In this document: in pieces, positions 1 to 6,241 of the stretch
Position numbering within the stretch: position 1 is the first letter of the stretch
Layout: the number at the start of each line of letters is the position of its first letter
Assembly: GCA_025350945.1 (NCBI GenBank)
Contig: JANXWW010000210.1
Coordinates: 1 to 16,221 of the forward strand
Length of the DNA stretch: 16,221 nt
Direction: 5' to 3'
Origin: Burkholderiales bacterium
Lineage (GTDB): Bacteria; Pseudomonadota; Gammaproteobacteria; Burkholderiales; Usitatibacteraceae
Notes under the pieces: generated by a model
Databases searched by the model: none
Told to the model about the DNA's origin: nothing
Seen by the model: the letters and a program-made list of their open reading frames with translations, nothing else
Program-made: the position numbers and the translations under genes

Positions 1-2
1 GC

Positions 3-215
3 GCAGGATTTCGTCCGCTCATTCGCGCTGCGTTTCGCTATGATGTAGCGGCAAAATTATCAGCATTAAAACAACCTGCGCTCATCAGCGCCGATGGATC
101 AGTCGTTCGTGCCGACTTGCCAGTGATCGATTTCCCGCCCGCCGAGCCGCTCACGTGCCCGCCAGATTTGCTGGATAAGCGCGCCGCAAGAATTCTGGAA
201 TTTTTGAGTAGCTAA
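3..215 (+). CDS. alpha/beta-hydrolase-like protein, C-terminal fragment
   Basis: Only the last 70 codons are present; the gene begins left of the window and ends with TAA at 213-215. The other two forward frames stop within the first 50 bases. The segment matches the end of an alpha/beta-hydrolase fold: a G-F-R...R-A-A-F-R-Y-D stretch, a short 'L.ALKQPALIS' strand resembling the penultimate core strand, then a C-terminal helix ending ILEFLSS. The same G-Y-R...R-A-P-F-x-Y-D pattern occurs in residues 200-211 of the tandem hydrolase encoded from 6242, so the two appear to be related. No histidine is present in this tail, although canonical family members keep the catalytic His there. Function unknown; the family call rests on this pattern only. 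Confidence 0.5.
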   Translation, partial: AGFRPLIRAAFRYDVAAKLSALKQPALISADGSVVRADLPVIDFPPAEPLTCPPDLLDKRAARILEFLSS

Positions 216-266
216 ACTTCATCGACAATCGACTACACTTCTTTTTTATTTCCGATTTGAATTTCC

Positions 267-614
267 TTGAAACCTGTTGCCCAATTTCGTCTTCGCATCA
301 CCAAAGATAAAAACATTGCCATTGGTCCCGGCAAAGTCGCATTGCTGGAAGCAATAGTCGAAGCTGGCTCGATCACCGCCGCTGCCAAAGCGCTCGGCAT
401 GTCATATCGCCGCGCGTGGTTGTTGATTGATTCGATGAATCAAATGTTTAAATCACCCGTGGTAGATGCGGCTACAGGCGGCAAGCATGGCGGTGGTGCC
501 AGTGTTACTGCAACAGGGCTCGCGGTGATTGAATGTTATCGGCGGATTGAAAAAGATGCGCTGAAAGCAGGTGTGCTTGATGTCAAAAAGCTGACGAATT
601 TAATACGAGATTAG
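267..614 (+). CDS. Single-domain ModE-type winged-helix regulator
   Basis: A 115-residue LysR/ModE-type winged helix-turn-helix protein. Residues 20-58 carry the typical GPGK-LLE-I-x-GSI-AAAKALGMSYRRAW-L helix-turn-helix pattern, and residues 67-85 form the glycine-rich wing (TGGKHGGGASVT-TG). Full-length ModE of E. coli is about 260 residues with C-terminal Mop/TOBE molybdate-binding domains; these are absent here, leaving only the DNA-binding part. The start is TTG at 267: an in-frame stop lies at 258-260 and the next ATG falls inside the recognition helix. No strong ribosome-binding site precedes it. The gene sits directly upstream of modABC, and a ModE-like operator lies in the gap, so control of molybdate uptake is the likely role. 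How it would sense molybdate without an effector domain is open. Confidence 0.85.
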   Translation: MKPVAQFRLRITKDKNIAIGPGKVALLEAIVEAGSITAAAKALGMSYRRAWLLIDSMNQMFKSPVVDAATGGKHGGGASVTATGLAVIECYRRIEKDALKAGVLDVKKLTNLIRD

Positions 615-690
615 CCGCTTCATGGCAAGCCGTATCAAGTGGTGTCAGCATGATTTTGGGTTGTTGCGTAACTAGCTTATTATTCAATTC

Positions 691-718
691 ACCGTTATAT
701 TCCTGCATATATATCGAT
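691..718 (+). promoter_or_regulatory. ModE-type operator upstream of modA
   Basis: The stretch CGTTATAT (693-700), a 6-bp spacer and TATATATCG-type right arm (to 716) matches the layout of the E. coli ModE box: ATCG/CGTTATAT arms as an inverted repeat around a six-base centre. The outer bases 691-692 and 717-718 extend the symmetry partly. It lies 14 bp before the modA ATG. A weak candidate -10 (TATTAT, 678-683) would put transcription start just before the box, so bound ModE would block transcription. The promoter boxes themselves are poor matches; the operator is convincing. Confidence 0.8.
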
Positions 719-731
719 CATGGAGGTTGTT

Positions 732-1514
732 ATGCGATTGCGCGGTTTCACTTTTTCATTTGCACTGATGTTTGCGTTTTTTAATTCGCTGCCGGCCTTG
801 AGCGCTGATGTGCCAAACATCGCCGCCGCATCCGACCTGCAATTCGCATTACAGGAAGTTGCCGCCGAATTCACCAAACAATCAGGCAAGACGGTAAAGC
901 TGAGTTTCGGATCGTCTGGAAACTATCGCCGTCAGATTGCGGAGGGCGCGCCGTTTGAGCTTTTTTTATCTGCTGATGAGGCCTATGTTTCAGCGCTCGC
1001 GAAAGAAGGCAAAACGGTTGATGATGGGGTGTTGTATGCGCTGGGCCGCATTGTTTTGTTTGTGCCCAAATCATCGCCAGTAAAAGCGGATGTTGATCTG
1101 AAGGATCTCGCTGCGGCACTACAGGACGGTCGGCTAAAAAAGTTTGCCATTGCTAATCCTGAACATGCCCCGTATGGCCGTGCCGCACGCGAAGCAATGA
1201 TGCATGCGGGGCTGTGGAAAGCAATTGAGCCAAAGTTGGTGCTGGGTGAAAACGTTTCGCAAGCCGCGCAATTCGCAACTTCAGGCGCTACCCAAGGCGG
1301 CATCTTTGCCTATGCGCAGGCAATCTCACCAACCATTGCAGCGCAGGGCGAATTTGTGTTGATTCCTGCCGAGTGGCACACACCGCTGCGGCAACGCGTG
1401 GTGTTGATGCGCAACGCAGGTGACACCGCGAACGTATTTTATCGCTATCTGCAGTCGCCGCCAGCACGCGAGATTTTCAAACGCTACGGGTTTCGTCTGC
1501 CCGATGGGCAGTAG
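732..1514 (+). CDS. modA: Molybdate ABC transporter, periplasmic binding protein
   Basis: A 260-residue periplasmic solute-binding protein that captures molybdate (or tungstate) and delivers it to the ModB permease. Residues 1-25 form a Sec signal peptide (MRLRG, hydrophobic core FTFSFALMFAFFNSLPA, cleavage near ALSA|DV). Family motifs follow: AAASDLQ at the mature N terminus, FGSSGNYRRQI, NPEHAPYGRAA and GENVSQAAQF, which in ModA supply the oxyanion-binding Ser, Ala, Val and Tyr contacts. An ATG four codons upstream (720) is in frame, but GGAGG at 722-726 is ideally spaced (5 nt) for the ATG at 732 and would lie inside a longer reading frame, so 732 is chosen. First gene of modABC, with modB beginning 5 nt after its stop. 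Confidence 0.95.
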   Translation: MRLRGFTFSFALMFAFFNSLPALSADVPNIAAASDLQFALQEVAAEFTKQSGKTVKLSFGSSGNYRRQIAEGAPFELFLSADEAYVSALAKEGKTVDDGVLYALGRIVLFVPKSSPVKADVDLKDLAAALQDGRLKKFAIANPEHAPYGRAAREAMMHAGLWKAIEPKLVLGENVSQAAQFATSGATQGGIFAYAQAISPTIAAQGEFVLIPAEWHTPLRQRVVLMRNAGDTANVFYRYLQSPPAREIFKRYGFRLPDGQ

Positions 1515-1519
1515 ACGTC

Positions 1520-2185
1520 ATGGATTGGACCGCGTTAATACTTTCGCTGAAGCTCGCTTTCTGGACGACTGCGGTGCTGCTGCCGATTGGTGTTGTAGCC
1601 GCGCGTTTTTTTGCGTGGAGGCGCTTTGCGGGCAAGAGCTTGTGCGAAGCATTGCTGGCCGTGCCGCTGGTGTTGCCACCGACGGTATTGGGTTACTACC
1701 TGCTCGTATCAATGGGTGGAAATTCGGCGATGGGAAAATGGTTTGAATCCATCGCGGGGCACTCGCTGGTATTCAGTTTCAGCGGTTTGCTGGTGGCCTC
1801 GATTATTTTTAATCTGCCATTTGCGATTCAGCCGATGCAGCGCAGCTTTGAGGCGATTGAACCTGACGTATTGAGCGCTGGCGCTTGCTGCGGAATGTCG
1901 CCGTGGAAGATTTTTTTGTCGATTGAATTGCCGTTGGCCTGGCCGGGCATTGTCTCGGCAATGGTGATGACATTCGCGCACACCATCGGCGAATTTGGTG
2001 TTGTGTTGATGGTGGGCGGTAGTATTCCGGGCGAAACCAGGACGATTGCGATTGCTATTTACGACCGCATGCAGGCGTTCGACAACACCCGCGCAGGCAT
2101 GATGTCAGCAGTGTTGCTATTCATATCGCTGGCCGCTATCGCGGTGGCTTACGCAACCACAGGCAGATACGGAAAGCGCGTTTGA
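1520..2185 (+). CDS. modB: Molybdate ABC transporter permease
   Basis: A 221-residue inner-membrane permease, the usual ModB length. Hydrophobic membrane-spanning segments are visible near residues 10-30, 43-64, 83-103, 140-165 and 193-212. The cytoplasmic EAA-type loop that contacts the ATPase spans about 111-144 (EAIEPDVL-AGACCGMSPWKIF--IELPLAWPGI). The signature GEFGVVLMVGGSIPGET (157-173) is characteristic of molybdate permeases. The start ATG lies 5 nt after the modA stop and the TGA stop overlaps the modC start, so translation of the three genes is probably coupled. No clear Shine-Dalgarno precedes it. Confidence 0.95.
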   Translation: MDWTALILSLKLAFWTTAVLLPIGVVAARFFAWRRFAGKSLCEALLAVPLVLPPTVLGYYLLVSMGGNSAMGKWFESIAGHSLVFSFSGLLVASIIFNLPFAIQPMQRSFEAIEPDVLSAGACCGMSPWKIFLSIELPLAWPGIVSAMVMTFAHTIGEFGVVLMVGGSIPGETRTIAIAIYDRMQAFDNTRAGMMSAVLLFISLAAIAVAYATTGRYGKRV

Positions 2186-3330
2186 GTAATATCCCGAACG
2201 CTGCATTGAGCATGAACGCGCGGCAAGATGGCCCGATTCCGCTGGACGCCGAATTTGACTGCGCATCAGGCGAAGTGTTGGCGCTGGTGGGGCCCTCGGG
2301 AAGCGGTAAATCAACTTTGCTGCGTACCATTGCCGGACTGTATCGCCCCGAACATGGTCATGTGCTGGTTAACAATGAAATCTGGTTTGACTCGCAAAAA
2401 AAAATAAATTTGGCCCCCCAGCAACGTTCAAGCGGATTCGTTTTTCAACACTACGCCCTGTTTCCACACATGAGCGCGATGGCGAATATTGCAGCCGCCA
2501 TGGGACACCGCGCCCCGGCTGAACGCAACCGGCGTGCGCATGAATTGCTTGCGCTGGTGAATCTGAGCGGACTTGGGCAGCGTCGGCCAGCCGAGCTTTC
2601 TGGCGGGCAACAGCAGCGCGTGGCGGTAGCGCGCGCGCTGGCCCGCGATCCTGCAGCGCTGTTGCTGGATGAACCGTTCTCGGCGGTGGATCGCGCAACC
2701 CGGCAAAAGCTGTATGTGGAACTGGCCGAGCTTCGCCGCCAGCTGCTGATGCCGATGATTTTGGTCACACATGATCTTAATGAAGCCGCGATGCTGGCGG
2801 ATCGCATGTGCATTTTGCGGCGCGGAAAAACGCTGCAAATCGGCTCGCCTGCGGAAGTGATGACTCGGCCCAAAACACCGGAGGTGGCGCGTCTGGTGGA
2901 CATCAAGAATATTTTTGAAGGTCGCGTGTTGGGCCACGATCATGATCGAAAATTGACGTCTATCGATTGGCACGGCCAAACACTGGAGACAAAATATTCG
3001 CCTGACTTTCTGCTTGCCGCACCCGTTTCGTGGGCGCTGCCGATGGAATACGTGATCTTGCATCGCCCGGCGCCATCAGAGCCCCTGCCACATGGAGAGC
3101 AGCAAAATTTCGTCAGTGGACGAATTGTGGAATATGTAGAGTTGGGGCCAAATGTCAGCGTGGGCATTGCGCTGGATGGCAGCAACAGTGATGACCGCAG
3201 CCCCTTGCTGCAGATGAATGTGCCCACGCATGTTGCGCATCATCATCAGCTCGGATTGCGGGTAACGATTCAAGTGTCGCTGCTTGCGGATGGTATCCAC
3301 TTGATGCCGTGGGAGCCGCTGCGGCGTTGA
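2182..3330 (+). CDS. modC: Molybdate ABC transporter ATP-binding protein
   Basis: The 382-residue ATPase that powers molybdate import. Walker A GPSGSGKST is at 37-45, the Q-loop Gln at 89, the ABC signature LSGGQQQR at 139-146, Walker B LLLDEP at 160-165 and the switch His at 197. After the nucleotide domain (to about 235) comes a C-terminal half ending in a Mop/TOBE-like region (about 290-382), as in ModC, where it binds oxyanion and regulates transport. The TTG at 2182 overlaps the modB TGA (TTGA), and GGAAAG at 2171-2176 is a suitable ribosome-binding site. The next ATG (2212) would delete the start of the first beta strand. An overlapping TTG start suggests coupled translation and modest ATPase output. 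Confidence 0.93.
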   Translation: MSNIPNAALSMNARQDGPIPLDAEFDCASGEVLALVGPSGSGKSTLLRTIAGLYRPEHGHVLVNNEIWFDSQKKINLAPQQRSSGFVFQHYALFPHMSAMANIAAAMGHRAPAERNRRAHELLALVNLSGLGQRRPAELSGGQQQRVAVARALARDPAALLLDEPFSAVDRATRQKLYVELAELRRQLLMPMILVTHDLNEAAMLADRMCILRRGKTLQIGSPAEVMTRPKTPEVARLVDIKNIFEGRVLGHDHDRKLTSIDWHGQTLETKYSPDFLLAAPVSWALPMEYVILHRPAPSEPLPHGEQQNFVSGRIVEYVELGPNVSVGIALDGSNSDDRSPLLQMNVPTHVAHHHQLGLRVTIQVSLLADGIHLMPWEPLRR

Positions 3331-3546
3331 CGCATTGTGGGTGATTTGATCGATGAGCTTATTGAATGAACCCAACCCGCGTATCTGCTGTCGTCTATCT
3401 CGATGCGCTGTTGCCCACAGCCGGTAAAGCCGCGCGTGACAGTTGGTAAACACCAGCTACAGCGGGTATCTTGAAGCATTTTTGCTTTGAAACGCCCGCC
3501 AGTGCTAGGGTTTAAAATTCAATAGCGTTGCTGTTTACGTTACTGT
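3331..3546. other. Convergent intergenic region with one repeat copy
   Basis: A 216-bp gap between modC (plus) and the TonB-dependent receptor (minus). No coding frame with convincing features is seen. The only structure found is a short hairpin at 3474-3487 (AAGCA, TTTT, TGCTT), followed by the repeat segment described separately. A convergent terminator would be expected here; the hairpin is AT-rich, short and not followed by a clean T-run, so it is only a weak candidate. Confidence 0.5.
3474..3520. repeat. Structured intergenic repeat, copy 1
   Basis: Contains, in order, a small hairpin (AAGCA-TTTT-TGCTT, 3474-3487), an AAAC (3490-3493), a GC-rich stretch and GTGCTAGGGTTT (3502-3513). A segment at 13859-13909 has the same order of elements: a hairpin with a T-rich loop, AAAC, GC-rich centre, GTGTTAGGGTTT and an AT-rich ATT-containing tail. 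AAAC and GTTT are complementary in both copies and 16 or 17 nt apart, so both could fold. Type of element unknown. Confidence 0.45.
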
Positions 3547-5889
3547 TTATTTAAACGCGTAATTCAGCTTCAAGCTATAACGACGTGGGTCGTTCAAATA
3601 GCTCAGCCCAGCGAGTGATGCGGTGAACCAGGTTTTGTTGGTGCAGTTGCTGCAATCGAGCAACAAACGCCAGGTCTCGTTATTTCCTGATAAACCGATT
3701 GACGCATTCAACACCGTATGCGCTTCTGCAAATGTGTTGTTCGCGGTACTAACAGCGGTCCTGCTGCTATATGCCCAGTTGAGCGAAGTTGAGGCACGCA
3801 AGTCCGACACACCAATCGGGAACACATAACGAACGCCTGGGCTCACATTGGTTTTTGGCGTGCGCACGGGTTCGGCGATTGAGCCATCTGCGGTGACGAT
3901 ACCCTGCAAACAATTCGCCGCGCGCAATACTGCGTTGCTGGTGCTGAGTGCAGTGATGCAATTGGCTTGTTGAGCACGAATCGGTTGCCCGACATTCTGG
4001 TATTTCGCGTCTTGCAGGCCGACGTTGACATATGCCGTCAGCCCGCGCGCCGGTGCGGCAGAAAACTCCAGCTCAAGACCTTGATTGCGCAGTCCGGCAA
4101 AATTTTGGGTGATAAATGCGAGCGAACCATTGGGCCGCACGAACGCGGATGGTGTTTGCAGATCGGTCACGTCGGAAAAAAAGAATGTGCCGTTAAAACG
4201 CAGCTTATCGCCAGCAAAACTGGTGCGCCAACCCGCTTCGTACGACCATACTTTTTCCGGCGAGAACGCGAGCAGTTCGCGCGCTGCCGTGCCGCGCGCG
4301 TTCCAGCCGCCGGATTTGAATCCACGCGTGGCCGACGCGAAGAACATCACATCCTGATCTAATTGATAGGCCAGAGCCACACGCGGCGTCGCAAGTTTCG
4401 TGGTTTGTTCCAGCGGCACGCCGGCAGCAGTGAGATTTGCATCGTTTAACTGTGCAGCGGCGGAAGCGGTGGCGCGATTATCCGAGACGCTGATGTCCTT
4501 GGTTTCAGTGGTGTAGCGAACACCAACAGTGGCGGTCCATTCGGGCAGGAATTTATAATCGCCCTGGGCATAAACGGCACTTGATTTTGTTTTGTTGCGT
4601 AGCACGCGATCCGCCAGAACCAGCGAAAACGGTGCGCCTGGAATGCCCGCTGCGGAGCTCACAAACAGATCGCCAAAATCGGTGGTGTTATGCTCATTCA
4701 TATAGAACAAGCCCGCGACATACGTGACAGGAATTGAAGTCAAATCGCCAGTCGCCTTGACCTCTTGCGTAAACTGCTTGTGCTCGCCATTATTCGCAAT
4801 GGTGAAGCCGCCATTGACGAATGGGTTGTTAAAAAAATCAATCGCGTACTTTTGCGTGAGATCGCGCCAGCCGGTGATGAAATCAATCGATACGCCACCG
4901 ACGCTTAGATTCACGTTTGATGTCACGGATGTACTTTTGACTTCATTGCCCAATCCGTAACCGTTTTTTTCACCGCTCAATAGCGGCGCGCCACTGGCCG
5001 AAAAAAATCCTCGGCTGTTGGTGCGCAGGCCCGTGCGCGATACCCGTTTGCCATCAATCAATGCGTTGTAAAGACTGTTGCCGCTGTCTTTGCTGTCATC
5101 GACTGCCAGATCCCAATTCAGGATGTCGGAAATGCGCCATGCGAACGCGGCACGCACACCTTTGTTGTCACTGTCGTTGAGTCTCTCACCGGTAACGGGG
5201 TTATCAACATAACCGTCGTCTTTCGAATAATAGTAGGAAAATTTGGTGCGGAAATTTTCGTTGATCGGCACATCAACCGAGCCACGCGATGTCACCTGGC
5301 TGAAATTGCCGCCACCAATTTCGAAGTAGCCGCCCAGTTTTTGACCTGGCTTTTTCAGAATCACGTTGATGGCGCCGCCCGTGGTGTTTCGCCCAAACAG
5401 GGTGCCCTGCGGCCCGCGCAATACTTCGATCCGCTCGACATCAAAAAACGAAAAATTGTTCGCGTTTTGCCGACTCACATAAACATCGTTGATATAAGTG
5501 CCGACCGGCGGATCGAAAGTTGCGATGGTTTCCGTATTACCCAAGCCGCGCAGAAAATATTGGTTAGCTGTATTGAGTCCGGTATTGTTGCTGGCGAACA
5601 TATTGGGAATGAACGTGGCCATTTTCAGTGCGCTGTCGATGCTGCGTGTGGCGAGCTCGGTGGCGGTAAATGTGCTGACCGGCAGCGGAACTTTTTGCAG
5701 CTCTTGTTCGCGACGCTGTGCGGTGACGGTCACGGTTTCAAGCTTGTCCGGATCAGCGGCAGGTTTTGCATTATTGTCTGTTGTACTTGGCGTCTGCGCG
5801 GATACAGACTGCGCAACAAGCGCAAACGCCGTGGCGATAACTATTTTTTTTAGGTTCATGCCAGCATCAAGATTGCGAATGGTTTTCAT
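3547..5889 (-). CDS. TonB-dependent outer-membrane receptor
   Basis: A 780-residue outer-membrane receptor that takes up a specific nutrient using TonB energy. Residues 1-32 are a signal peptide (core KKIVIATAFALVAQSVSA). A TonB-box-like ETVTVTA lies at 51-57, and the plug domain (about 60-180) ends with the conserved VERIEVLRGPQGTLFGRNTTGGAINV (151-176). The remaining ~600 residues are a 22-strand-type barrel. The reading frame is open 59 codons further upstream, but GGGAG sits 5 nt before the ATG at 5889 and the signal peptide follows it, so this start is chosen. The protein ends Y-A-F-K, with Lys after the usual terminal Phe. It resembles receptors found beside aromatic or heterocyclic catabolic genes rather than classic siderophore receptors; the ligand is unknown. 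It diverges from the hydrolase operon and has a strong promoter overlapped by an operator. Confidence 0.92.
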   Translation of the reverse strand: MKTIRNLDAGMNLKKIVIATAFALVAQSVSAQTPSTTDNNAKPAADPDKLETVTVTAQRREQELQKVPLPVSTFTATELATRSIDSALKMATFIPNMFASNNTGLNTANQYFLRGLGNTETIATFDPPVGTYINDVYVSRQNANNFSFFDVERIEVLRGPQGTLFGRNTTGGAINVILKKPGQKLGGYFEIGGGNFSQVTSRGSVDVPINENFRTKFSYYYSKDDGYVDNPVTGERLNDSDNKGVRAAFAWRISDILNWDLAVDDSKDSGNSLYNALIDGKRVSRTGLRTNSRGFFSASGAPLLSGEKNGYGLGNEVKSTSVTSNVNLSVGGVSIDFITGWRDLTQKYAIDFFNNPFVNGGFTIANNGEHKQFTQEVKATGDLTSIPVTYVAGLFYMNEHNTTDFGDLFVSSAAGIPGAPFSLVLADRVLRNKTKSSAVYAQGDYKFLPEWTATVGVRYTTETKDISVSDNRATASAAAQLNDANLTAAGVPLEQTTKLATPRVALAYQLDQDVMFFASATRGFKSGGWNARGTAARELLAFSPEKVWSYEAGWRTSFAGDKLRFNGTFFFSDVTDLQTPSAFVRPNGSLAFITQNFAGLRNQGLELEFSAAPARGLTAYVNVGLQDAKYQNVGQPIRAQQANCITALSTSNAVLRAANCLQGIVTADGSIAEPVRTPKTNVSPGVRYVFPIGVSDLRASTSLNWAYSSRTAVSTANNTFAEAHTVLNASIGLSGNNETWRLLLDCSNCTNKTWFTASLAGLSYLNDPRRYSLKLNYAFK

Positions 5890-5999
5890 AAAAGCTCCCG
5901 AGGTTGTTTTCCGTGCTGAAAGCAAAGCTGAAATCAAATCTGAACGAGGTGCAATTAAAGCAAGAATGAGCAATAAATTTCTGAACCAGGACTGATAGC

Positions 6000-6038
6000 G
6001 GGCGGGCAAAGTACGGGCAAAGGGCGGGTTTGGGTGGG
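6000..6038 (+). other. G-quadruplex motif (seven GGG runs)
   Basis: Seven runs of three G occur on the plus strand in 39 bases (6000, 6004, 6015, 6022, 6026, 6032 and 6036). The last four (6022-6038) follow G3-N1-G3-N3-G3-N1-G3, a tight-loop canonical G4 pattern. The plus strand is the template strand for the receptor transcript, so the receptor mRNA carries the matching C-rich tract about 110-150 nt upstream of its start codon. The pattern is visible; formation and effect are inference. Confidence 0.5.
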
Positions 6039-6084
6039 CGCAATCATTAAGAAACGCTTGCAGCAAAACCCGAGCAGCGTTAAT

Positions 6085-6100
6085 ATTTGTCCGGACAAAT
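6085..6100. promoter_or_regulatory. 16-bp palindromic operator, copy 1
   Basis: ATTTGTCCGGACAAAT is a perfect inverted repeat. Its core TTGTCCGGACAA recurs at 10373-10384 before the HapK-like operon. On the receptor's strand the site begins at the last bases of the -10 box and covers the probable transcription start, the classic position for a repressor. Half-sites TTGTC/GACAA resemble those of FadR-type GntR regulators such as LldR, but the 8-bp centre differs in spacing, so the regulator family is only a guess. No such regulator is encoded in the window. Confidence 0.75.
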
Positions 6101-6125
6101 TATAGGACTGCCATGATATTGTCAA
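6099..6125 (-). promoter_or_regulatory. Sigma70-type promoter for the receptor gene
   Basis: Read on the minus strand: TTGACA (6125-6120), a 15-bp spacer, then TATAAT (6104-6099). Both hexamers are perfect consensus; the spacer is two bases shorter than ideal. The -10 runs directly into the palindromic operator. It predicts a leader of about 200 nt. Confidence 0.6.
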
Positions 6126-6146
6126 GACTGAATTGGTTTGTAGATT
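6119..6146 (+). promoter_or_regulatory. Candidate promoter for the hydrolase operon
   Basis: TTGTCA (6119-6124), 16-bp spacer, TAGATT (6141-6146). The -35 shares bases with the receptor's -35 on the other strand (TTGTCAA is nearly self-complementary), giving back-to-back promoters. The -10 is only 4/6 consensus. The operator lies 18 bp upstream of this -35. Confidence 0.35.
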
Positions 6147-6241
6147 CAAAAGTGTTGGATTTTTGTTGAAAATTTTTAGGCTGGCGATAATCGATACTGC
6201 GATGCAACCCGCGCATTTTCAATTCAGGCAAATCAAGAATT

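Larger units (their letters stand above)
5890..6241. other. Divergent control region between receptor and hydrolase operon
   Basis: A 352-bp gap. From left to right it holds the receptor's ribosome-binding site (5895-5899), a roughly 200-nt receptor leader, a G-rich tract (6000-6038), a 16-bp palindrome (6085-6100), overlapping divergent -35 boxes (6119-6125), and an 89-nt or so leader for the hydrolase operon. No convincing open frame was seen on either strand. Confidence 0.7.

Noticed and set aside
2428..3063. Long open frame antisense to modC
   Set aside because: No family features and no ribosome-binding site; it mirrors the codon pattern of modC on the other strand.
3474..3487. Rho-independent terminator for modC
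   Set aside because: The stem is 5 bp, AT-rich and not followed by a clean T-run, so it is a weak candidate only.
5744..5755. TTGTCCGGATCA, a 10/12 match to the operator inside the receptor gene
   Set aside because: It lies in coding sequence without nearby promoter boxes and with a broken right half; probably chance, though an auxiliary site cannot be excluded.
5341..5995. Open frames on the plus strand antisense to the receptor N terminus
   Set aside because: They overlap a well-supported gene, lack recognisable motifs and have no promoter or ribosome-binding site.
5890..6066. In-frame 59-codon upstream extension of the receptor
   Set aside because: It lies in the leader, precedes an ideal ribosome-binding site and would put a signal peptide about 70 residues inside the protein.
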